From: Darksidea phi
Taxonomy: Eukaryota > Ascomycota > Dothideomycetes > Pleosporales > Lentitheciaceae
NCBI GenBank assembly: GCA_030770425.1
Contig: JASJFT010000035.1
Coordinates: 1 to 64,000, forward strand
Direction of reading: 5' to 3'
Length of the DNA stretch: 64,000 nt
This document shows, in pieces, positions 56,155 to 64,000 of this stretch; positions within the stretch are counted from its first letter, which is position 1; each line of letters begins with the position of its first letter. The translations under genes and the position numbers were made by a program. The notes under the pieces are model-generated. The model did not search any database and was not told where the DNA came from. It saw nothing but the letters and a program-made list of their open reading frames with translations.

Positions 56155-58254
56155 ATGCTGGCCCGACAAGCAGGAGCGCTGCCGCGGGCAACGCATCTCT
56201 CCTCTAGCGCTCCTTGTGCATATCGCAGACTCCCTCGGTTCTCTAATGCGCAGATGCGAGCATCGTTTAGCAATGGCGGTCCGACCACCTTTCTGCGGCG
56301 CCCGCAGCCATCGTCATCGAACAAGCACAGGTCACCGCCATCACGGACCGTTTCCACGAAGCCGCTTCCGACTCCGAGATCTCGTCTGTTTCGCTTCGCA
56401 TACAGGACGGCGGCTACACTGGGTCTGTTCGTCGCTATCAGCGGCGGCTTGGTCGTCGCCTTTTTCATCTACGACGCGTCCACGTACAAGGACGACTCGC
56501 AGACCGAGGATGTTCCCGTTTCGGAGCTTGCGTTGAACCCAAGGAGGGGCGGGCCCAAGAATCTTCCCATTGCCGATTACTTTGTCGACGATGATGACTG
56601 CCCGGAGATGAGAGAGATCAAGCACAAACCGAAGCTGGTTATACTGGGCACGGGCTGGGGCAGCGTCGCACTGTTGAAGCAACTGAATCCCGGCGACTAC
56701 CACGTCACCGTCATCTCGCCTTCGAACCACTTCCTCTTCACGCCAATGCTGCCGTCGGCGACTGTAGGCACGCTGGAGCTGAGATCGTTAGTAGAGCCTA
56801 TCCGGAGAATAGTGAGAACGGTGCATGGTCACTTCCTGAAGGCCATGGCCGAGGACGTAGACTTCTCGGAGAAGCTAGTCGAGGTTTCTACTATCGGCCA
56901 AGATGGACAGAAGCAGCGTTTCTACGTCCCATACGACAAACTTATCGTTGGTGTCGGGTCCGTTACTAATCCGCACGGCGTCAAGGGCCTCGAGCATTGT
57001 CACTTTCTCAAAGACATCAGCGATGCGCGCCTAATCCGAAACGCCATTGTCCGAAATCTGGAAAATGCCTGCCTCCCCACGACCTCTGACGAAGAGCGAC
57101 GAAGGCTTCTTTCCTTTGTCGTCTCTGGCGGAGGTCCCACCGGGGTCGAGTTTGCAGCCGAGCTGTTCGACATGCTCAACGAAGACCTTGGCAAGTTCTT
57201 CCCTAGGATACTGCGCAATGAAATCTCCGTGCACGTAATACAGTCCAGAAGCCACATTTTGAACACCTACGACCAGGCTCTTTCTGAATTTGCCGAGAAG
57301 CACTTTGCCCACGATCAAGTCGACATTCAAACAAACTCACGTGTCAAGGAAGTCCAAGCCGACAAGTTGATCTATTCCCAAAAAGACGAGAACGGCAAGG
57401 TAGTCACCAAGGAATTGCCTATGGGCTTCTGTCTTTGGTCGACTGGCGTGTCGCAAACGGATTTTTGCAAGAGACTTGCTGAAAAGCTCGAAGGCCAAAA
57501 CAACAAGCGCGCGCTTGAGACCGACACACATCTTCGTCTAAACGGCGCACCGCTTGGTGATGTTTATGCCATAGGCGACTGCTCTACCGTCCAAAACAAC
57601 GTCAGTGACCACATTATTAGTTTCCTACGCACCACCGCTTGGGAAAGGGGCAAGGACCCCGAAAAGCTCCACATCTCCTATTCCGACTGGCGCGGCGTTG
57701 CAAAACGTGTCAAGCAGCGATTTCCTCAAGCCGCAGACCACCTTCGCCGTCTAGACAAGCTATTCGCACAGTACGACAAGGACAAATCCGGCACTTTGGA
57801 CTTTGGCGAGCTTAGAGAGCTCCTCATGCAGATTGATTCAAAGCTCACTTCGCTCCCTGCAACTGCGCAGCGCGCTCATCAGCAAGGTCAGTATCTAGGC
57901 CGCAAGTTCAACAAGATCGCGCAGGCCGCACCTGGACTGCAACTTAATGAGGTAGAATACGGGGATCTAGATGATGCGGTATACAAGGCGTTTGAGTACA
58001 AGCACTTGGGCAGTTTGGCATACATTGGCAATGCGGCGATTTTCGACGTTAATGGGTACGGTCTGAGCGGTGGGCTGCTTGCGGTGTACTTGTGGCGGAG
58101 TGTGTACTTCGCTCAGAGTGTGAGCTTCCGGACGAGATGTTTGCTTGCCATGGACTGGAGTAAGAGGGCGCTTTTTGGGAGAGGTGAGTCTACCTGTCCG
58201 TCGACCCATGATTGGATTGCCTGCTAACGACCGATAGACTTGATGAACTTTTGA
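56155..58254 (+). CDS. External alternative NADH dehydrogenase with EF-hand (681 aa)
   Basis: Exons 56155-58183 and 58238-58254. This is a type II (rotenone-insensitive, non-pumping) NADH:ubiquinone oxidoreductase of the mitochondrial inner membrane. An Arg/Ser-rich presequence (residues 1-80) precedes one membrane helix at about 87-106 (ATLGLFVAISGGLVVAFFIY). The FAD site LVILGTGWGSVALL is at about 161-174, and the NAD(P)H site VVSGGGPTGVEFA at about 322-334. VYAIGDCSTVQNN is at about 470-482. A canonical EF-hand loop DKDKSGTLDFGE at about 541-552 marks the Ca-regulated subclass (Neurospora NDE1-like). The final 17-nt exon supplies DLMNF, restoring the usual LFGRDLM ending. The calcium-loop subclass faces the intermembrane space in Neurospora; that is family knowledge, not seen here. 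Confidence 0.93.
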
Positions 58255-58576
58255 GTGGCAGTACAGCGTGGCGTTAGGGTGGCTTCAACACGGGATAGTC
58301 TAGATATTTTCTTTGTTAGACCCCTAAAGATGGGCTACTCAATGTAGCTGCTCCTCGGCTCCAACGCAATAACACCGATCATCGTACATGTGCTGGAGTT
58401 TGTATGGACAGTTGTGAGCAACAGTTTCCTAATTTGAAACTAAAACCTGGGTTGGACAAGGGGTATATCATCCCACCTCAACTCCACATCGGTTTCCATA
58501 CCATAAATCGCCAGTACCGTAATCCAGCTGAAAGTTATAAGGAAGCTGTTAAGAGAGGCCCTTCGAACCAAAACCC
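58255..58576. other. Convergent 3' spacer between NADH dehydrogenase and ESA1
   Basis: 322 bp between two stop codons. No gene or terminator motif was recognised; open frames here overlap the antisense of ESA1. Confidence 0.45.
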
Positions 58577-60335
58577 TCACCAGTTCCACGTCCGACTAGC
58601 AGCCGAAAAGACCGGAGGCTTCCAGATTAGCCTATCGGGCTCGATACTCCTCTTGCCCTTGATCTTTTCCTTCGCCTTTTGCCTCTCCCTCTGTTCAATC
58701 ACGGCATCTGTCAACACAATTACGTGCTGGTTCTTACTATACCGCAACATGTTCAGATTCTGCAGCGTATGCAGCACATCATTCGTCGTCATCGCCGTGG
58801 CAGCGCCCAAATCCTCGATATTCGCTTCAACCCTTCCATCCATAAGCATATCTACAATTATCTCCTGCCAGTAGGCGCGGTATCCTAGCAACCCAAGATC
58901 GGAAAGCGGTTTCTCGGGAGAGCCAAGCTTCCCTTCGCGTTTAGAGAGGAGGTAGGAGAAGTCGATGAGGAGTTTTCCGAAGCCTTTGCGTTGATATTGG
59001 GGGAGTGTAAGGATACAGGCTACGTTGTAGCCTTCGGCAGACTCCTTTTCTTTGGAGAAGTAGCCGACTAGGTGGCAGCCGTGCTCGTCGCGGGTGCACA
59101 TGCAGTAGAAGAGGAACGGATCCACGTCGTAATACAATGTCTTGTGGTCGAGGAAGAGCTTTGAGAGGAGACAGAGGTTCCTGCACCACGTCCGTTGTCG
59201 CCGTCCATCAATCTCGAAGAAAGAAACAAAGTCGTCACGGTAGATTTCGTTGCCTGGCGGATGGAGGAGAGTGCATTTTGAGCGATGGCGCTCGAACTGG
59301 GTCACGTCGCCGTAGTAGGAGAGGCAGAATTCGCAGATGTAGACCATATCTACGTCTATAAAGTCGACGGGATATGGCGAAAAATACCAGGGTTCGATCT
59401 CGTACTTGCCCATCTGGACTTTTTCAATGTTGCGGACGCGGGCGATTTCAGTTTGATTTTGCGTCATGGATCCGGAGGTGCGGAGTTTTTCGATTTCGTC
59501 TTCGCGAGAGTAGAGGTGGTCAGGAATGGCTTTAGCTGCGGCCGCGGCGTCTTGGATGTCTACCACGTCCATCTCGTCGTCTTCGGGCTTGGGGGTCGTG
59601 CCATCGGTAATGTCGCTAGTCACCAGCAGCTCGTTATTCTCTTTGCCGCCCGCTTTTGATGGTCGTGGGGGCTTGTTGGACAAGCTGGCATTCGTGGAAT
59701 CAGGGGTGCCTGAGATGTCCCGTTCTACTTGGCTTCGAGATCGCTTGAGGCTCTTCTGGTCTGCTTTCGACGTCGTTCTTTCATTCTTGTTGGATGGCGC
59801 GGCTTTCTTCTTCTCGGGCTTTTCGGGCGCAGGCCATTCGACCTCGCGTGAGAGGTCGATGCGCTCTGCGTCAACCCATTCATCAAGACGCTTGTTGAAC
59901 TCTTCATAATGGACATAGAACTTGGGCTTTCCGCCGCGCGTCTGGATCATCAAGATCTCTGCTTTGCGCTTCTCGCCATCCTGTCGCGCGTCAGCCGAAA
60001 GGCGTAGGAGTTGGAGAGCAACGGTCTTGAAGTAATGAGAATACAGATATAAAAAGGACCAAAGTGACCAAGGACCGGGAGACTGGAGAGAAGCAAATGG
60101 ATAATGATACGAAACGGGGACACTTGGTGTTGGTGTGGCTTGCGCGATGGCGGCTCGTCAGTACTCACCTTTTCAACGATAGCCTTCACACCGGCCCTAC
60201 AACGCAGCTATCAGCGACAATCTCATAGCTTGCGCATCGTTGTCGCACATACCTCAACTGCGCCAGAGTGGCAAACCCCGTTTCCACCGGTACCGGCGTG
60301 CCAGAGGGCTCGTGAGACGCTTCACGGGGCGCCAT
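58577..60335 (-). CDS. ESA1: MYST histone acetyltransferase Esa1, NuA4 catalytic subunit (504 aa)
   Basis: Exons (complement) 60253-60335, 60169-60196 and 58577-59980. Esa1 acetylates H4 and H2A/H2A.Z in the nucleus as the NuA4 catalytic subunit. The chromo-barrel domain is split by introns: GVKAIVEK (exon 2) plus [20 protein letters not shown] and [18 protein letters not shown]2HC finger lies at about 253-273 (CEFC...HRSKC). The acetyl-CoA site [20 protein letters not shown] is at about 317-336+46. The catalytic Cys is in NVACILTLP (Cys359) and the catalytic Glu in [10 protein letters not shown] (Glu393). The end [14 protein letters not shown] is the conserved C-terminus. Exon 2 is only 28 nt, and intron 2 is 188 bp, three times longer than others here. 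A Lys/Ser-rich linker follows the chromodomain. Confidence 0.96.
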
Positions 60336-60638
60336 AATGGCCCTCAGCCGTCTGCCGGATTATCGCAAATTTGGGATCGTGTTGTGGGATATGGCGATCG
60401 TGAGAAGTCGGTGGGCTCCTTTCAGATGTTGAGCAGCGACAATGTTGCCGCCTATCGGCGCCCCCCACCCCCACACAGCAAGCCAATCAGAGGAAGGAGG
60501 CGTAGTGCACGGACCACCTGGAACTTTTTCCGTTGCGGAATGAGAGGCGGGAGTGCGATGGAAACATCAAACGCCGCACTCGACCACGGCGAATGAGGAG
60601 AGCAGAGCACGCCGCTATGCCGCCTAGCTGACGACGAA
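60336..60638. promoter_or_regulatory. Divergent promoter, ESA1 / REX4
   Basis: 303 bp between starts at 60335 (minus) and 60639 (plus), with a C-rich patch (CGCCCCCCACCCCCAC at about 60460-60475). Two nuclear RNA/chromatin genes share it. No TATA box is seen. Confidence 0.5.
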
Positions 60639-61655
60639 ATGGCTCCGATTGAGCTCAGCAACCTGTCCAGCAACTGGAAAAAGCTGCAGAAAACGCTTCC
60701 ACCTCCGAAGGCTGCATCTGCGAATCCCCAGACTCGGCCGCTGAAGCGCAAGAGGGCTCTCAAGCGTGAGGTCAATGGAGAGCATGTGACCAAGGCACAA
60801 CCCGTTCTTCGCAAAAGACAGAAGATGGAGGAACCCGCCTCACTCGGTGCCTCGGTCAGGAACCATGACACGAAATCCCTCTCGCGGAGCGTATCCATGC
60901 CCTTGCTCAAGCAGACGCCCCTCCTGGCCTCGTCAAAGAAGGCCGCTGACTCCCTCTCCGTCCTCACCCCCTCCGCCGACTTTCCTGACGTCGAAAACGA
61001 AGGTCTATCCGAGACTGCCCTGCCCGCCAAGTACATCGCGCTGGACTGCGAAATGGTGGGAACAGGCCCTGAGCCGGACAAGGATTCTGCACTGGCACGT
61101 GTGTCTGTGGTGAATTACTACGGCCACCAGGTCTACGATTCCTATGTTCAGGTCAAGGTCCCAGTCACCGACTACCGTACCGCAATCTCTGGCATCGAGC
61201 CGAGACACCTTCGGCACCATGTCGCACGCCCGTTCAAGGAAGTCCACAACCATTTAAAGATATTACTGGAAGGCCGCATCCTCATCGGCCACGCCGTGAA
61301 GAATGATCTAGATGCCTTGATACTGAAGCATGACAAGCGATACATCCGAGATACATCCAAGTACTCCAAGTTCCGCGAGCTTGCCGTCATACCGGGTCGG
61401 ACCCCATCCCTGAAAATATTGGCCGAGAAGCTACTGGGTGTGGAGATCCAAGTCGGGGCCCATAGCTCGGTCGAGGATGCTAGGGCAACCATGGCGCTGT
61501 TTCGGCTGGAGAAAGAAGGCTTCGATGCCGAGGTCATTGCGAGATACGGTCACATTAGGGTCGATGCGACTGGTCCCGAGGTCGATGTTGGCGTTGGTGT
61601 GCCCCTGAAGCGAAAGAGCAAGAGTAAGAAGAAGAGAAAAAAGAAGAAGAATTAG
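60639..61655 (+). CDS. REX4: RNA exonuclease Rex4 (338 aa)
   Basis: A DEDDh 3'-5' exonuclease of the nucleolus, involved in pre-rRNA processing. The N-terminal 130 residues are basic (PLKRKRALKR, LRKRQKM). The exonuclease fold has ExoI KYIALDCEMVGTGPE with Asp136 and Glu138, then ARVSVVNYYGHQVYD and SGIEPRHL. ExoII ILIGHAVKNDLDAL has Asp223, and ExoIII GAHSSVEDARATMALF has His275 and Asp280, so all five catalytic residues are present. A Lys/Arg tail (KRKSKSKKKRKKKK) ends the protein. Single exon; the length is a little longer than yeast Rex4, mostly in the N-terminus. It is divergently paired with ESA1. Confidence 0.95.
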   Translation: MAPIELSNLSSNWKKLQKTLPPPKAASANPQTRPLKRKRALKREVNGEHVTKAQPVLRKRQKMEEPASLGASVRNHDTKSLSRSVSMPLLKQTPLLASSKKAADSLSVLTPSADFPDVENEGLSETALPAKYIALDCEMVGTGPEPDKDSALARVSVVNYYGHQVYDSYVQVKVPVTDYRTAISGIEPRHLRHHVARPFKEVHNHLKILLEGRILIGHAVKNDLDALILKHDKRYIRDTSKYSKFRELAVIPGRTPSLKILAEKLLGVEIQVGAHSSVEDARATMALFRLEKEGFDAEVIARYGHIRVDATGPEVDVGVGVPLKRKSKSKKKRKKKKN

Positions 61656-61817
61656 TGCAGGTGGTGTTGGTTTTGGGCACTACATTCACCTTTGGCGCTG
61701 ACGGTGATGAATTCTGGTAGTACTTGCAAAGTACCTATAATGTTGAGAGGCGATGTACATACTTCACTCGCAGTGAGAAGACCAGCATATTATCCGACCG
61801 TCCGTCCTTCCACTGAC

Positions 61818-62377
61818 TCAAGCCATCCTTAATCTCGCCGACTCCTCCGGTACAGATTCTAGCCTCGCCGTCTCCCTTTGCGGCTTTGATTTTTGGGTAT
61901 GAAAAGCTTGGGCAGAGCATAAACCTGTCTGAAACGAGTTCTCTACTTTGTACAATATCTTGAGACAATCGTTCTGGCTCTTGCCGTAGACAGTCTTTGC
62001 CGTGGTGGTACCTCGCTCGCTGTTTCGTTCTAGAAGCTGGACCTTGGCTTTGCCATTGTCGCCAACCCAGAGACACTCTTTGCGGGCGCGTTCGTAGAGC
62101 TTGGGCTAGATGGCTTAGGATCTAGCTCGTACGCCTAGAAACATGGGAAGGATGGCAGACCTACCGAAAAGTTCTCTAAAACACGACAATGCGGACATTT
62201 CATCTTGCTCGTCTCCCACGTTACTACCATGCACTTACGCCTATGTGTCTGGTTGAACAGGCGCTGGCTCCATGCTCCGCGTTCGCGGAATGTGTCGCTG
62301 CATTTTTGAGGTGGTTTAAGGGGGCAGCGTAAGCGGCAGCCACAACCGTAGAAGTCGAGTGTGTAGTATATACACAT
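61818..62377 (-). CDS. Small Cys-rich fungal hypothetical protein (166 aa)
   Basis: Exons (complement) 62165-62377 and 61818-62105 joined by a 59-bp intron. The first exon begins MCIYYTLDFYGCGCRLRCP and has spaced Cys/His up to TSKMKCPHCRVLENFS, possibly a small zinc-binding module. This style occurs in many uncharacterised fungal proteins beginning MC..Y..F.CGC. The second exon reads KLYERARKECLWVGDNG and then TTTAKTVYGKSQNDCLKILY, a composition unlike random sequence. The acceptor at CTAG|CCC was chosen because it keeps this frame; another AG (CTAAG) would shift it. An upstream in-frame Met (62569) exists but its extra 64 residues look like leader. No function is recognised. Confidence 0.55.
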
Positions 62378-63726
62378 ATGTGATGCGGAAACCAGTGGCG
62401 CGGGTGGCTTTGAGGAAGGGACAGAGAGGGGCAAGGAGAGCTGATAGAAGAAGCGGCAGCAGATACAGTAGACCCTGTGTTGTGGTTTTAATGGAGCGTA
62501 TCTACGGGCGTAATAGGACAGTTTGAACTGTTGACTGGATGGGTAAGGAAGCGAGGTCCAACGTTCCACGGGATTGACAGGTCACATCGAAGCTTCGACA
62601 TCATGTGAAATTGAGAACTACACTTGTAGAGAGCAACGCTTACAAGGCAAGAACTGTTCCCCATGTGCTACAGCTCGTTTCGCTGTTCTAGGTTTGACAG
62701 CATTAGAGTAAGTATTACTCGCCTTCTAGGATGAGCCCCTCTTTTGTAGGCTGCTTTGTATAAACCGTAGCCATTTTTGCCGTTGCAGGACAAATCATCT
62801 GCAATGGCTGTTCTGCAGAGATAAAAACAGTCGGGTCGTGCGAGGACAATGCTCTTTATAAAGACGATGAATATGTCCTGGCCGACATCTTGATGCGCAA
62901 CTCATTGTCCCTGGAGTGACGAAGCTCGCTATACCGCCAGCGACGAGGGTTGTCCTCGTGTCTTTGCTTGCATTCCTACTTTGGGCCGCTCTCCACAGTA
63001 AAGTAAGGCGTGATGAGTATAAGGGGTATCAGTATCTGCGTTCAACTTGACCCTAGTGCTAAGTTGATTATTTGAGATTGTCTATAATCATCATGTTCTG
63101 GCTTCTCCAAGAATAGGGCGCAATTGGAAGTATAATCTAGGTGGATGGTCTCTTCTAGATACAAGCAGTTTAGCGGCATTTTTAATCTAACCACTCCAAT
63201 GAACACTTTCAAACGGTCTTCAGACGCTTTCCCAGCATCGAAGAGGTGTTCTCCAGCAGCTTTGAGAGCCCCCTCTATCAACCCACTCAGTGAAACTAGT
63301 AAAGTAGCTTACGAGCTCGCCTCCTCCCTACTCCACCCGAAATTTTCAGCTGCAGCATGCGTGTCTACCCTTATGCGAGCGCTCTCGCTGCATCGAAAAA
63401 CCCCCCGTACCGCTCTGATCCAGCCAGAAAGACCTCCTTTTCACGGCCAACATCTGACACGACATTGCAAGGACTGGGGTTGAGGATATTAGGGGCCTGG
63501 CTGGATTGAAGGTGCAAATTGAAGCCAGGTATGCGAGGATGGAGAGTCTAAGTTGGCAGGAATGAATGAAGTATTCTGTCGATGAAACGGTCGGTTGGGT
63601 AGAGTGGGATATGAATGGGTTCGGTGTTTCTCCAGAGTAATGCATTCACTCATTTCCCATTATCATTTCAGAAATCTGGGGGAGCACGTCAAGGTCACGG
63701 TGGCCTTGAGAACTGTGAACAGACCC
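62378..63726. other. Intergenic region without a recognised gene
   Basis: 1.35 kb between the small Cys-rich gene and the Hikeshi homologue. Frames at 63042-63281 (minus), 63145-63483 (plus) and 63346-63645 (minus) overlap each other and have no family features. A tRNA was looked for and not seen. Confidence 0.5.
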
Positions 63727-64000
63727 TCAACCCCCATCGCCCCTCTCTAAGAAGCCGGGATCCCGCTCCAATTTAGTCTCAAACTTAGTCCACCATGCCT
63801 GGAAGGCCTTCAGAGGGACCGTGTCTCCAGTCCCCCAGCTCGTCAAGAAGTCATAACAGTTCTTGATGATCCTCTGCGCGAGTACCTTGGTCGTCATTGT
63901 GTTCCGTCCTCTCAGCACCACCTCAGTTCCAGCCAAGGGAAACGTTGAAGCCGCAGCATCCTGTGCCTTCTTCTGCTCCAGATTCGCAGCGACCTGAGCC
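63727..64000 (-). CDS. Hikeshi/Opi10 homologue, C-terminal 90 residues (runs off the window)
   Basis: The open frame reaches the right edge; only the 3' end is inside. The visible part reads AANLEQKKAQDAAASTF, then TMTTKVLAQRIIKNCYDFL and VPLKAFQAWWTKFETKLERD with PGFLERGDGG. This matches the C-terminus of Hikeshi/Opi10 proteins: a helix with xNFL/YDFL, then V-P-x-x-x-F-x-x-W-(W/Y)-x-x-F-x-x-K(L/V)-x-x-(D/N)P-x-F(L/W). Hikeshi carries Hsp70 into the nucleus on heat stress in animals; fungal Opi10 is less understood. The N-terminal Hikeshi core is outside the window, so the call rests on the C-terminal motif. Confidence 0.75.
   Translation of the reverse strand, partial: AQVAANLEQKKAQDAAASTFPLAGTEVVLRGRNTMTTKVLAQRIIKNCYDFLTSWGTGDTVPLKAFQAWWTKFETKLERDPGFLERGDGG

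Noticed and set aside
62570..63700. Several overlapping 60-110 aa frames near the right edge
   Set aside because: They overlap on both strands, lack domains, and none has supporting splice structure; left as intergenic.

Overview
The window is from a filamentous ascomycete (Pezizomycotina; Dothideomycetes is my best guess, as an inference from overall style only). Protein-coding genes have 45-60 bp GT-AG introns with CTAAC/CTGAC-like branch points, and recognisable fungal orthologues are present. The left half shows the signature of repeat-induced point mutation (RIP). No rRNA, tRNA, CRISPR array or prokaryotic feature was seen.

Bases 1-34849 are an AT-rich, gene-free island in which TpG/CpA dinucleotides are almost absent, TpA is saturated and every frame is full of stops. 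It can be parsed as layered dead transposons. At the left edge lies the 3' end of a Ty3/Gypsy element (1-2013, + strand). A 10.9-kb stretch of unidentified RIPped sequence with minisatellites follows. At 12871-14724 is a Fot1/Pogo-type DNA transposon with 36-bp inverted repeats. A second Ty3/Gypsy copy (element A, - strand, 17525-33171, 465-bp LTRs, target duplication TAATA) carries two further insertions: a 1.13-kb piece flanked by a 15-bp duplication (19251-20380) and a complete second Gypsy element (element B, 25677-33128, 438-bp LTRs, target duplication CTCTT) that landed inside A's right LTR. The island ends abruptly at about 34850, beside an unmutated transposon terminal repeat.

Bases 35027-40014 look like accessory territory: a zinc-finger-less fungal transcription-factor-domain protein, an NmrA/isoflavone-reductase-like NAD(P)-binding protein, a broken Tc1-like transposon, and a cyclopropane-fatty-acid-synthase-like methyltransferase.

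From 40597 to the right edge lies a compact block of mostly conserved genes. They are RNase H2 subunit C, a seven-helix membrane protein, Esf1 (ribosome biogenesis), a 994-residue protein with a possible degenerate nucleotidyltransferase fold and a long disordered tail, a small secreted protein, EIF1AD, Alg3 mannosyltransferase, chorismate mutase, the mitochondrial fission adaptor Mdv1/Caf4, an external calcium-binding NADH dehydrogenase, the MYST acetyltransferase Esa1, the exonuclease Rex4, a small Cys-rich protein, and the C-terminus of a Hikeshi/Opi10 homologue. Genes are packed in convergent or divergent pairs with gaps of 6-1350 bp. They do not form one pathway; the shared themes are RNA/ribosome biology, mitochondria and basic metabolism.
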